A program made the position numbers and the translations under genes. Below are positions 1 through 11,367 of a stretch of 64,000 bases of DNA, in pieces. The DNA comes from Hysterium pulicare CBS 123377 (taxonomy: Eukaryota > Ascomycota > Dothideomycetes > Hysteriales > Hysteriaceae): the NCBI GenBank assembly GCA_000467715.1, contig AJFK01001088.1, positions 1 through 64,000 of the forward strand, read 5' to 3'. The notes beneath the pieces are model-generated. The model saw only the letters and a list, made by a program, of their open reading frames with translations. It made no database searches and had not been told where the DNA came from. Numbering within the stretch: position 1 is the stretch's first letter; every line of letters starts with the position of its first letter.

Positions 1-3000
1 ACGCTTCGATCGTAAAGCTCCTAAGAGAAGAGTTAGCGTGAAATTGGGTACTTGAGACACATAACTTAGCAAAGTTGTTGATAGACTTACGTCATCATCT
101 TTGAGGATTTTGACATCGAGGATGAGGGAGCGAACTTCATCATTTCTTGGTACGGCCGGATAGGGCGTTCCTTGTGCTTTCCTTACTCCAACAATGACTT
201 CACCCATGATTTCAAACTTGCGCCAATTGATTCTCTCTTTCCCTAAAACACCTCCGGGCGGCGCTTCTCGAGAGTCCCGATTCCCCGGTGCCCCTTGGAA
301 AACGGCGACACCAGGATGAGGTGTAAAGGTAGGAGCGGGCTTTTTGTCACCGACGAAGGTCGAATTACCTTCTGCTGCCGAGACAAGATCGCGGCGATGC
401 AAGGGTAGATAAGGAATTCGTTCACCAGAGGAATTGTCCCACGCAAGGCGATACGCGAAGTGTGACTTCTGGGTGCCCATGAGGATTTCAAGTTTCATGA
501 AATCCCTAGCAGCTGCCTGAGGGACCAAATCGCGTGTTGCGACAAGCCGATGTACAGCTGTGCCCTTGATGCCCGCAATCACGGCACCTAACGCGTTGTA
601 GTTGTTAAGTTCGCGAAGTCTTCGGGCAACCTTCATAAACTTCTCTAACATTAGAGCTCGATGCTTCGGTTTATCTCTTAGGAGAATGTAATTCGTGACA
701 AGGTATGCCACATGGTTGAAATGCTCAATCATCCTGTTCACGTTCTCTAAACTCTTACACCGTTTCTTCTCTTCCGCGTTCATGCTAACGTGCCGGACAA
801 GATCGCGTGGTCGAATGGATGAGAACATAATCCAGTCAATGCGGGTCAACTCTTTAGCGATGCTATCTTCCGACTCACCCATCAACAAATGCCACTGAAC
901 TTTCGTTAAACCCTTTTGAGGATTAGGTATCAGATTCTTCGCTAGCCTTGAAGCTCGTTCAACGTTATTCAACATGGTCTGTGATGAGCTGTTTGAAGAA
1001 CCTGATAGCATCGATCGTGAAGCATTGCTGTTAGCAGTAGTCGTGCTTCGAGCAATGGACTGTGCATCGGACGATGCCATGGATAAGTGGCCAATCGCTC
1101 GTGAAAACTCATCTTCCTCGGAATCTTCGTCAAGAACAGTGTGAAACGTCATAGGTTCTGATTTGTCCCTATTTCGGTCACAACATGCCCAATCCGTGTC
1201 ATCATCCTCAGCAACAGCATCAAGGTCTTGCATCATCTCCCTAGCTGCGACCGAGAAAATGCGATTGTTTGCTAATGCAGACACGAATTTACGCATGTTC
1301 CGTCGCGTTGTTGCATAAGCGAAATCTCCCGGATAGCTACTCACCCACTGTTGCAAGATTGATAGATATCTGAGCTGCGAAATGGTACGGAAAAACTGAG
1401 GGCTTTTATCATACTTAACAGCTTCGAATCGCTTGATGATCGCATCAAGCAGCTGCCCCGGAGTTGCGAATCTTCGATACAACGCAAGGTAGATCACCAC
1501 GAATTTGGTGTCATTTTTGGACAGAGGCTGAGCAAGTAGACGATCCACAAGTTGGTCGAATGTGTAGCCTTTTTCGTTTGAAGGTTGTTCGGAAATAATG
1601 CTCTGGTCCTGATCGGATGAATGAGTATCGGTATCGACTGAATCGTATCCAGGAGATTCCTCGAGGTCCAAAAAGGTACGGCCATGTGTCTCACTCGGTT
1701 TGTATCTGTGGGCCTTGGTGGTTCCAGAATAGTTGCTATCGGAATCTTTGTCGAAAGGGCCTGCAGTTCGAGCTTTGAGCCTTGACCCGGAAAACTCTGA
1801 GCTGGCTCGCTCGTGGCCACGGGTCCAAGTTTCACGAGGTGCTACATGACGAACAGCTGAAGAATTGGCCCGTCGCCGGGTTGCAGACAGTTGAGGTTGT
1901 GCTAACAAAATAACTTGTCAGTGCAGGTTCATCTTGAAAAGCTTAAAGGATATAACAGAGGAAGGAGATTGACAGGTTCTTCCAGATCACAATGCCGCAA
2001 AGTGGATGTACGGATCATTATCAATCAAATTTGGATTCTTACCACGCTTTGCTTGGATAGCGGAGCGCAATATAACTGACAAACATCGCTTTTGTGTATC
2101 TGGCGCTGTGTCTGAGGTCTGGAACGTATTGATTTCCCCCAGGAATGCCTTCGCCTTTTGTTCAACCACGCTAGGATCCACCTCTCGGTGGAGTGGGTGA
2201 TGGTCGCACTTGCATGCGACAAGGAGGAAAGGTAATGAAGCTTTATAAAGCGCATCTAAGGACAAGTTTGTCAGTACATCTACCAAAAATAAACGGGCCG
2301 TCGGAGTTGGACAGGGGGGTGGTAGAATTCGCAGCAACGAAACAAGTACTAACTTAACATTGATGGCACCTGTGCCAGACTTTCATGACTCGTAACATCG
2401 TAGATGGTGACAGCCCCATCTATGCGGGGTGTTGAGAGATCGTCAATCGTTTTCGGCCAATTGATGCTATTTCCCTCGCCGATATCTACTTCGCTAAAAG
2501 ACAATTCCAAAAGACGAACTACGTATATACCCCCATCAATAGACATTTTGCGTGTACTTATTGCCGAAGAAGGAGTTTGTTGAAGATTAAGGGCCCGTCG
2601 AGTAAAGGTTGTTTTGCCTGTGCCATGTGCACCCAATACCACAATATTTATGTCCTGCATGGTTGTGGGTTCATTTGGTGGAGACTAATGGGGATTATAT
2701 TAGCCCTAGAATCATACTCAAGGTTCTGTTAATCCCATCCGAGTAAGACTTACTGCTACAATGGGGGCGGGCGACCGAGGGCTAGGTTGAGGCTCTAATG
2801 AGCCTGGGGGACGGGCTTTGATTTGCGTGGGGGAAAGAGGGCCTTCGGTATCGGAAGAGCTATCGAGGGAGCTTGAAGAAACTTGCTCCTCTCCTCCCTC
2901 TCCCTGGGGAAAGTTGTATCGTTGGAAAAAAGGATCACCCGCAATTTCTTCTTCATCGCCAGGTTCACCGGCTGATATGTCGCCGACTTGTTCATTCTCG

Positions 3001-3376
3001 GGACCGTCCAGATGGCCTTTCGGAATCATGGGCGCTGAGTATGCGCGACTCTTCAGGCCAGGACGTTGGGTTGTGGAACCAGTGGATGTCTGGGCGGATT
3101 CCCTACGCTCTGGCTGCACATAGGACTGGGAGCTCTTCGCTTTTTCGCGTTTCGACGTCTGTTCCGAAGGCGTTGACCTGGGATTTCGGGTGGCTCTACC
3201 AGAAGAACATGCAGCTCGACCAGTGGCAGGCATCGTGGCACAGCGGGGGAACGGGCTGGCTGTTAGGCTTCAGGTGGGTGCGCTGTTGTACGACCTTACG
3301 AGCGAGGAGGAGAGCTTGTGACAGGCGGGAGCGAGCCGCTTGTCGCGATTCCAAGCGGAGCTCTGCTGCCAGACAT
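1..3376 (-). CDS. Ras guanine-nucleotide exchange factor with N-terminal GTPase-like domain (partial)
   Basis: Minus-strand multi-exon gene that runs off the left edge. A disordered Ser/Pro/Glu-rich N-terminus (about 3376-2740) is spliced in phase to a Ras-like P-loop domain. That domain has GAHGTGKTT near its start, but CKCD where NKxD is expected and no DTAG motif, so GTP hydrolysis is doubtful. A RasGEF-N (REM) segment follows at about 1550-1400 (KFVVIYLALYRRF), and then the RasGEF catalytic domain at about 870-90, including the helices around NVNRMIEHFNHVAYLV and NNYNALGAVIAG. An intron near the left edge (about 24-93) leads into ELYDRS at the window end, so only the C-terminus is missing. 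Inferred role: activation of Ras in growth signalling at the membrane. The start is uncertain. ATG 3376 is preferred to ATG 3628, because the extra stretch contains a CCTAGGTACGTACCTAGG-type repeat typical of fungal non-coding DNA. Confidence 0.82.
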
Positions 3377-3628
3377 TGGAGAAGGGGACTGTAGAGGAGG
3401 ACGGAAGTCGAGAGGTGGCTTCAGCAGAACTGGTGATAAGTAGGTCTGGAAGGATGAAGTGAGTGCCCGCGATCGCCGACTCCCGTTCGCAACAAGCGAT
3501 ACGTTAGCCCTACCACCTAGGTACGTACCTAGGCACCTACGATGCGCAACTTCTGAAGAACCCTTGACCGTAGACTGTGCCGGACGATCCCTGAAATCGT
3601 GCCTCCTGAAAGTACCTCTCTCCTCCAA

Positions 3629-5686
3629 TTATTGAAGGATAGCCGTTGAAGGGTCGAAAACTCACGAGTCATACTGCTTCCTGTGGAGGTACTTATCTCC
3701 ATCACGTCTCCACTGTGAGAACGTGGAGCTGCTGCATATGCAAGTCTCAGACCTCCGATCAGTCCCTGTCCCTGGCATTGTTATTATTGACGAATCGTGC
3801 TGTGCTCCTCATCGAGTACTACATAAATTTGTCGGCACGATACGTTGGGCCTTCATTCTCCATCTGTGCTCCGTTCCAATCAGATATCACGAGCTAAGTA
3901 AATGAGGTGACTTCTGTTCAGCTCTTACTCTCACAACTCTCCGAGTATCTGATCAGCGTCGGGATCAATTCTTACTCGGCAAGCTTCTCAAGCTATGGCT
4001 GGGGTGAAGCAATTCAAATTCGACGCTCCGACTCAGGGGAACGGCAGCTACTTCTCCAAACTTCCCCAACTTCTCCGCACCCTGGTTCTGGTTCTGGTTC
4101 TGGGGAGGATGATCCCATTTCCCCGGTGCTCCTGCTCGCTGGTATGACAGGACTTACAACTACATCTTCACAATTGTGATCCATATGAAATTGACCTTTC
4201 CAGGCACGCGGAACTGATGAGCGGGATTTCAACCACCTCACCCTTGCGCTAACTTCTCTAAAAATGAGCTTTTCAGAGGATCGTTGGCGATCCCTTCCAA
4301 TTCTCTATTGCTGCACACCTAACATTTTCACGTTTGGGTCAATTGGCGTCGTCAATAAACGCCATTCATCTGTCATTGGTGGTTCTTCTCCTGTCGAGCG
4401 GAAACCTCAACTGTAGAGGTAAACGGACCGATGCCGTTAGCACACCTTCAACATCCCGTTGGGACGGGACCGGAATTATGGACCCATTTTTTGCTTCAAA
4501 GTGAGGAGTAGAAAGCCCTCTGACCACATGAGGGATATCTGCCGGCTTCAACCAGGTGCAAAATGGCCTTCCACAACGAATATGCCGTGCCGCGCTCACC
4601 GTTCGGGGCTTTCTCACTGCAAGCCACAGCCCACGCAAACCCACGCAAAAAACGTGTCAGAGGACGGCACGAGCCGAGTGAGAAACCACAGCACATGGTT
4701 GGCCCGGAGGACCAGACCTGCTCGCTCGTGTCGCGTTTGCATCTTATTTTAGCCCTTCTCTCCCGGCCATAAGAATTTCGATGTTCATCTCGACGCGTCC
4801 ATATTCAATGCTTTGCGTCAAATCCTAGTCTCAGTGTTCTCAAATGAACAAGAAGAACGAGAATAGGACTCACATAAGAGATTCAAGCGGGAAATCCACA
4901 ACTTTATAATTTTTTTTTGGTCATGGTAAGTCAGTAACCAGCCTTTACAGTTACTTTCACATTATTAGATAGTGCTACTTTAGCATACAAGCTTATTAAG
5001 ATGATTTAATGAAAAGGTTAAAATTAGAACTAAACAGTAGTAAAGCCTTCCACTACTACCTAATTGTTCCTACATATTTAGGGGACGTCTTGATTAGTCA
5101 GCCAATGTGTGAAGTCTAGAACTTTGGAGACTTTGCTAGGCAAGTACTCTTAAGAGTAGAATAGACTTCCCAGCGCTGGTTACACCATGTTGTACATTTT
5201 TGGTGTCATTACTAGAGGGTTGGGATGAGACTCACTATTAGAGTGGGAAAGGGGTCAAATGGATTTCGCACCCTTGAAACTATGAACACGTCCAGCGTTT
5301 TAAAATGTACTGTGGGTCGTGCAGAACATTGCCTCCTCAGAAATACGAAGATGTGCAGCGATGAAGGCACATTTAGGTCAATACATGGAGGGGTCGAGTT
5401 TCGGAAACGGTTTCTGTCAAGGTGGTGTATCGAGAAATCACGGCAATAGACCTGTGGATATGGGTGTCTGGGAGCAAACATATGCTTGTAGAAGCTTGAT
5501 AAGAGTAAAAAAAGAAGGTTTTGGGCTGCGCGGTATTCTCAAGGCAAAGGTGATGGGACGTCACTTTAGCTGGTGCCTTCCATTACAGGAATCATCGCCT
5601 CATCCATCTTTGATCCTCAGACCTCCACCTTTAAACTAAACTCCCCAACTAATCTTCCATCTTTTGGATCTGTACGACACATCACA
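3629..5686. other. Gene-poor interval, AT-rich in its second half
   Basis: No recognisable gene. A (GGTTCT)3 run lies near 4084. The stretch 4880-5220 is AT-rich and low in coding signal. The only coding-like structure is the weak two-exon frame at 3995-4416, listed separately. Confidence 0.4.
3995..4416 (+). CDS. Weak candidate for a small two-exon protein
   Basis: ATG at 3995 opens 49 codons, ending at a possible donor (GTATGA at 4142). Removing 60 nt to a CAG at 4203 continues in frame for 70 codons to a stop at 4416, giving 119 aa. I recognise no domain. The first exon encodes a Leu/Val repeat that comes from the GGTTCT microsatellite. The only support is phase-compatible splice sites and the absence of stops, so this may well be chance. 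Confidence 0.18.
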
Positions 5687-6093
5687 ATGGGCCGCAAGAG
5701 AAAACAGTTGAAGCCGTTGTCCGAAGCAAAGCGTAAGAAAAAGGAACTTCAGAGCCAGGCATACAAGAAAATGAGGGACGAGAAGCGTGCCGCTCAGGCT
5801 GACAAGCAGATGAAAGCCCTGCTAAAGAGGCGCAAAACACAAATCTACCTTATCACCAAGTATTTCCACCTCGTGGTTCCAGTTCACCTATCGTCTACTG
5901 AGTCTACTGCGGCAGCGATAAGCCTTATGATCTCGAATGGGACCATGAACGCATCAAAATCATTCAAGAAATGCGAGAGAACGGCTCCTTCGGTCCGAAT
6001 GATGAAGGAGGCTTTAGATGGCCAGATGCGGTGAAGCAGAAGTTGGTTGGGAAGTCGAATAAGAGGACTGAAGAGATAACAAAGACGGCTTGA
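5687..6093 (+). CDS. Small, highly basic helical protein, unknown function
   Basis: ATG at 5687 follows ACATCACA. Exon 1 (to 5859) encodes a Lys/Arg-rich helical stretch (MGRKRKQLKPLSEAKRKKK onward). An intron 5860-5915 (GTATTT...GGCAG) restores a frame reading DKPYDLEWDHERIKIIQEM and ends at TGA 6091-6093, about 116 aa. Codons after the splice look coding (Asp/Glu/Lys-rich helix, FGPNDEGGFRWPD). Immediately downstream a different frame continues as an acidic segment (SEEGEILSSPP) into the Lys/Glu repeat at 6385-6650. The real gene may therefore be longer, with an intron I could not place, or it may be decaying. The basic composition would suit a nuclear protein; no family is recognised. Confidence 0.45.
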
Positions 6094-6654
6094 GCGAAGA
6101 AGGCGAGATACTATCTTCGCCGCCATCCCCCTCTCCCTCGCACAGACATGCCGATGCACTCTCCAATCAGAGCACCCATCCTCTGCTACTTTGTCCGAAC
6201 AGCAGTACTCAACGTCCTCTACTTCCACGTCGCGATACATCATCGACCCAGCAAACCTCTCACATTGACTTGCCGTTGTGGGAGGAGAAGGAGGGCAACG
6301 ACAGGCCACGAGCCGAGGACGATCGTGTATACCCCACAGACATGCCTCGGGATGATGCTGAAATTACAGCCGGGCAGTTTAAGAAAAAAGAGGGAGAGGA
6401 GCCATGGTTGAAGCATGAAGTAGAGTGCGAATCAAGATTGAAGAAGGAAGAGCAGGGTGAATCATGGTTTAAGAAAGAAGAGGGGGAAAACCATGGGTTA
6501 AGAAAGAAGAGGAGGAAGAATTCTGCTTGAAAGATGAAGTAGAGAATTAATCAAGATTGAAGAAAGAAGAAGAGGATGAATCATGGGTGAAGAAAGAAGA
6601 GGTGAAAGAACCATGGATTAAGAAAGAAGAGGAGGATGAGTCATGGTAATTCTC
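6090..6654 (+). pseudogene. Acidic and Lys/Glu-repeat frame, apparently decayed
   Basis: An open frame (SEEGEILSSPPSPSPS...) leads into imperfect repeats of about 42-45 bp encoding E-S-W-x-K-K-E-E-type units between about 6385 and 6650. The frame shifts near the GGGGG at about 6481-6485, and in the continuing frame a stop (TAA at about 6547) interrupts one repeat. The repeats then resume to a final ESW and a stop at about 6649. This looks like the decayed 3' part of the gene starting at 5687, or a separate repeat protein with unrecognised introns. No function is recognised. Confidence 0.35.
6385..6650 (+). repeat. Imperfect tandem repeat, about 42-45 bp unit, Trp-Lys-Lys-Glu-Glu coding
   Basis: About six units each contain a version of TCATGGTTTAAGAAAGAAGAG, seen as CCATGGTTGAAG, TCATGGTTTAAG, CCATGGGTTAAG, TCATGGGTGAAG and CCATGGATTAAG, separated by GA-rich spacers. 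Divergence is higher between than within units. Confidence 0.7.
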
Positions 6655-7295
6655 CGAGGAGACGGTATTATGATTTGTGATGAATCCGGTCCTGTCTTCC
6701 TCATCATCAGAAAATCACTTAAAATTGTGTTTGACTCATGGAAGAGGCTCAGAGGAAAGTGGAAGGAGAGCTGAGACGCGCAGGGTGCTCCCGCGTTTGG
6801 GCAGGAAAGGGAGATTTAATTTTAGACTGGGGAGGAATGGTAGCGCAGATAATATCCTCTCAAATATAAAACCATAGCTACCTCAAGCGCATTGTGTTAA
6901 CGTGGGGGGAACGTGAGAAGAGCAGTGAGCTGTCAAAATGTTCTGAACCAATGTTTTGCACCGATGTAGTACCAAGGTTCTGACGAACTCTGATCTTTTT
7001 TCCCCAAGTTACCTCACCAGAAAACGATATTCCCAAAGTTCTGATCAGGCTGCTACATAAGCCCATATATAAGTCGATCTTCCTTGATTCTTCTCCTTGG
7101 TTCTTCTTCTCATCTTTTTTCCACTTCACACTTCCCACATCTCACAATACCAATATCTCATACTACGCAACCTTCCACACCAGACAAACAGCCTCTCGAA
7201 CCGAGTCAACCTTTTACACAGTACACTCGAGCTCCGCCCCGACTTCAAAACCAGTTCAATTACACCGACTACCTCCCATATCTACTTCACTTAAA

Positions 7296-7832
7296 ATGGG
7301 ATCTCAATATAGCAAAATACCCTCTTCTGATAGCGACAGCACGGGATCTGACACTTCTTTTCCCCACCGCACATCAACGAAGCTGTCGCTTCCCCGGAAG
7401 CGACGCGTTGGCCGAGACATCCTGTGGTCCCATCCCCAGTGCGAAAGCCCAAAAGATATGAGCTCTAGTAGCAGTAGTAGCAACGAGGCTACTACACCAA
7501 TCCAACCTCCATTCATCCCGGTAGTCGACATTGGTGGTGGTGCGAAGGTTCTCCTCGAGGATCTTTTGCGCCGCGGCGCTCAGGTGAATCAGTTTACCCC
7601 AAACGCCAGACACGTTGGGATTAAGGTCCGGAATCTGGATGGGATTGACAGGATCGAGTGGGAGCTTATTGAGGAGGGGCTGGAGGAAGAGACTAGTGAT
7701 GGGAAAAGTATCAGTGGGAGTGAGAGAGAAAGAAGAGAAAAGAAGAAGCAGAAGAGTGGTCGCGGGTTTGGAAGATGGAGAGGGCGCCACCGTTCGCTTA
7801 CGCCCTTCGCTGGGTGGAAGTGGGCTTCGTAA
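7296..7832 (+). CDS. Hypothetical protein, 178 aa
   Basis: Intronless frame from ATG 7296 to TAA. The N-terminal third is Ser/Thr-rich and disordered (MGSQYSKIPSSDSDS). A compact middle (about residues 70-130: VVDIGGGAKVLLEDLLRRG, then VGIKVRNLDGIDRIEWELI) could be folded. The C-terminus is strongly basic (RREKKKQKSGRGFGRWRGR). MGSQYS resembles an N-myristoylation signal, but that is only pattern resemblance. A pyrimidine-rich leader and a TATATAAG at about 7065 precede the gene, as for a transcribed fungal gene. I recognise no family. Confidence 0.5.
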   Translation: MGSQYSKIPSSDSDSTGSDTSFPHRTSTKLSLPRKRRVGRDILWSHPQCESPKDMSSSSSSSNEATTPIQPPFIPVVDIGGGAKVLLEDLLRRGAQVNQFTPNARHVGIKVRNLDGIDRIEWELIEEGLEEETSDGKSISGSERERREKKKQKSGRGFGRWRGRHRSLTPFAGWKWAS

Positions 7833-9537
7833 GGAGGGTGATGTGTCGGATTATGCCGCGGTACGGGGAATGGTACCCTGCTGATGGCCATCGCATCCCT
7901 TCCCCAAGCCCCGACGAGCCAGAAGCGAGAACGAAAGCTCGAAAAAGAAACATGTGAAGATTATTTGTTGGAAGCTTTGGTGCAGTCTGTAAGAGCGAGT
8001 TGCTTAAAAGAAATTCGTACCAGTAGGATGATGTAGGGAGGGCGATGCTTGTTGTTGCGTTTGTTGCGTTTGTTGCGTTTGTTGCGTTTGTTGCTGCCGT
8101 TTTCTGCTATTCTGATTTGTGGTTATGTGCTTCAAGGAGTTATTGCTGTTCTAAGGAGACTTTAATTCCTAGAGTATGGATATAGTTGATGAATATGATT
8201 TGTTATGGATACGCTGGATTTTGTGTGACGTCTTTAGAGGCATATCCTCCCTCGAGCCTTCCTTGCTGAAACTACACTGAGTCTGGCTATCAATGAGTGA
8301 ATGAGAAAAGTATTGAACTTGATGGGCTTGAAATAATTGTCATTGAAGATGCTATTCCCACCTTAGTGAACGTCAGCTATCTTGCAGCTTTGAGAAGGCC
8401 CTCACATCGAGCTGTTATAGTCGCCTAGAAGCTGCACATTGGGCCCGTGGGATATGCCGACTCAACCCGTGGAAGCGTATTGTAGTCCTCTTCGATCGAG
8501 CATCGCCAGTGCCTGTTAGTCAGCGACAGTCTCCGAGGTGTTCTAGCCTTGTGACCAGCTTAGAATGCCTACCAGAAGCTTACATGCAGCCACCGGTCAT
8601 TTCGTTTGGCTCCTCTTACCCACTTCTGAAGCTGGTAAAACGTGAAAAAGTGTTGGTAGGTAGGTGGTCAGAGGGATTGAAAGGAGAAGCATTGGACTGA
8701 AGGCTGAGTGACCTTCAACTGCGATGGAAGAAATGGTTGCATGACATGCCACATGAGCAGATGACGATGACGATAAAAAATGGGCTGAGTAAGATTGATG
8801 AAGAATATTTAGACTACCTAGGTAGGTATTCACGCGCCGCCGTAACGTGCGGAGAGTCAGCAGGTTGGATGAAATAGGTGGTAGGAGTGATTCTTTGGCG
8901 CATAGTGGCATTTCCGGGAAGGTGTGGTGATGGAGAATGTGTTGCTTGCGAGGACCTCGGAACGATAAGTCCCTAGGCCTCGTCGGCTAGAATGAGGTTA
9001 GTAGTTATTATGGCGAAGAACAGGAAAGCACATACGTTAAGATGCGCGATCGAAATCTTGCCTTCCATGCAGGTAGGTATTGATTGTCTCAATGGTCATG
9101 TGATATGCATAGTGAGCGCAACTTGCACATAAAACATCCCTATTGGCTCATGCTGCTTTGCATGGGGGTAACCTTGACAATGAGAATCTCCCACCCTCCA
9201 GATTCAAGTGAGTGAATGGAAAACCGAATGCCTAATCATGGGAATCGTGGAATGAACAATCTGCAGCATTGCAAGCGTCTGGAAAGGCTTCAGACCAAGC
9301 TTCTATTTCTAGAAGCGATGAAGAAAAGTCTGTCTAGTATTCGAGAACAGCCACCGACGCCGACAGGATGGAAAAAGAAACACATCGGATCTATAAACCT
9401 CCGAACCCTTTTTTTGACCGTACCATGATGCATTTAATGTAGACGAAAACAATCCGGGGACTCGGGTATACCATAGAAGCTCACTCTTGGTGGAAATTAA
9501 GCTCGCTGCCGGATGGGATATCAAAGATCTACCAGCT
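7833..9537. other. Intergenic, nothing recognised except short repeats
   Basis: Contains the 9-bp repeat at 8052 and an ACCTAGGTAGGTA palindrome near 8815. No coding region on either strand could be supported. Confidence 0.5.
8052..8094 (+). repeat. 9-bp minisatellite TTGTTGCGT, nearly 5 copies
   Basis: Four perfect copies of TTGTTGCGT and a partial fifth, in non-coding DNA downstream of the 178-aa hypothetical gene. Confidence 0.9.
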
Positions 9538-10131
9538 CTAACGATGCATAGTACACCGATTTAAAGCGTCCAGAAGCTCTGGTCTACCTGCCAACGCCTG
9601 AGATGCTTGAGAGAACGTCATCCACTGCCTTGATCTCTTATGCATTTCTGGCCACTGTGCTTCTTGCTTCTCCACGGTTCCCTCGAAGAAATGGTATTGG
9701 GCCTTCGGAGCCTGAGCGGTAAATTGATCTGGTTTTCGTCGCTCGGGAATGATGCCAAGGTCATATGTGATTTTGCAGACAACGCCAGCCTCTTCCCATG
9801 CTTCACGTTTCGCGGCATCTTGTGCGGTCGCCTCGTCCGTCTCCCAACCGCCTTTGGGAAGAACCCAGGTGACCCGGTTGCCAGATTGGATGAGAAGTAC
9901 GTAGTATTTATCTGCGGAAAGTGGGACGAGTCCCGCGACAAGCCGTTCACCCTGGGCACCGTAACCTGATAGGCACAAAGGTGGTCAGTCACAGGTATCT
10001 ACACCGGCATTGCAGCGCGCTGTTGCGACGAGGAATGTTGAGAAGTGGATAATTGAACTTGTCTCGTGACTCGACTTACGTTGATTGTTACGTCCAGTCC
10101 GTGATTGCATGGATAACTGCTCCGCCGCCAT
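9538..10131 (-). CDS. Nudix hydrolase, diphosphoinositol polyphosphate phosphohydrolase type
   Basis: Two exons, 10131-10080 and 9965-9538, joined at phase 1 through a 114-nt intron, giving 159 aa. The Nudix box is intact: GGWETDEATAQDAAKREAWEEAGV matches GX5EX7REUXEEXGU, split by no intron. The N-terminal part (RYGAQGERLVAGLVPL) and the WVLPKGGWE approach match the DIPP/Aps1 group, which cleaves diphosphates from inositol pyrophosphates and diadenosine polyphosphates. The assignment within Nudix is by resemblance, so another nucleoside-diphosphate substrate is possible. ATG 10131 was chosen because it gives a compact N-terminus. An upstream in-frame ATG at 10227 would add a hydrophobic, unlikely leader. 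Probably cytosolic. Confidence 0.85.
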
Positions 10132-11367
10132 GTTTGATGGTCTCCGTAGTGAAAAGAAGTACTGAAGGGGGTTGGCGAGTATGCTGTACCCGCTCAACGC
10201 AACGAAGTGAAGTTGAAAGAATGGCAACGTCGGTTATGAAATCGATGTGCTAAGCAGATGAACTATGAGGCAGAGCAAACGAGAAGCCAAGGCGGCGCCC
10301 GGGAAAGGCAGTAGAGTGAAGTTTGGGTTGGGAAAGCTGGCTGCGGGTGGATGGCCGTCAGTCCCGCGGGGAACGGGGCTGAGGATATTGAAAAGACCTG
10401 AGCAGGTGAAAGGAGGGAGGCATCGTGGATCGTGTATGTGTTCTAGTTGTGATTCGAATCAGGGTGTGTAAAAAAGTGGGAGACTAAAAGCTCGTCCGCC
10501 GGGTACTCGCACAGTCGCTTCCTCAACACGACACGCTCCGATAGGCGCCAAGTCGAGTCGCATAGAGGGGGACATGGACGGGCATTCAGGGAGAAGAGCA
10601 CGACTTTGACCGCATATACGCTTTTCACTTTCACAGGGGTGCCGTCGTGAGATTAGCGTCGGGCTACCTATCGTGGGCACGAGTATCCGCCCATCTGGTG
10701 ACAAAAAGCCCCAGGAGCGCCCAGTTGCGGGGCCCAGAGGGCAATGGATGTACGGTGCAGAGCGCTGCCGGCATGCAAAACATTTGCCTGTATCCTATAT
10801 TCCCACCATGACGTGGTCGGCAAACATCTGCACCTTGCAATTGGTCGTGCGTTGATCCAGTCGTGACCGCAAGCTCGACCTCGTGAGGAATTCACTTCAG
10901 ATATCTTGGTGTTTTGGGCGAACAGGCAATCGTGGTACCTGACCCATCATCAGGCCAGTATCTCTCCAGCACCATCTCCGCTGGCTGTACGTGAATTGTC
11001 ATATTCGCCTGTCAAAGTGCCGATACTTCCAATATCGCGACAACCAGCAGAGTAGCGCGGTAGCCACTGCGACATTGCCCATCCAGACGGCCCTTTGTCG
11101 ACTCTCATTCTTTGCTTGTCTACGACTAGGCTCCGGTGCTCCCCCCACCACGACCGCTGTTGCGCGCTGCCCACGCTTATGCTGCCGTCATGCAGGCCCC
11201 GGTGAAGGAAGACGGTGCCATTTCTTTTTTGCAGCCCATCGGTACGTCTTGCTCCAACCATTTGGCTCCATCTCGGACCGTGGCGAGATGGATGGATCTC
11301 GTCCGTCGACCACGTTCAACCGCATTTAAAGGCAGCAGACGACCTGGTTCCGACATTTGACGAACCT
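10132..11367. other. Intergenic, no gene supported
   Basis: Several short overlapping frames on both strands show no recognisable protein and no convincing splice continuation. It presumably holds the promoters of the Nudix gene (minus) and ATE1 (plus). Confidence 0.45.

Noticed and set aside
10420-10470. GATTCGAATC as a possible tRNA T-arm.
   Set aside because: No A box or acceptor pairing within 100 bases upstream.
10443-10895. Overlapping minus-strand frames of 63-81 codons as a small gene.
   Set aside because: No start context, domain or phase-compatible splicing found.
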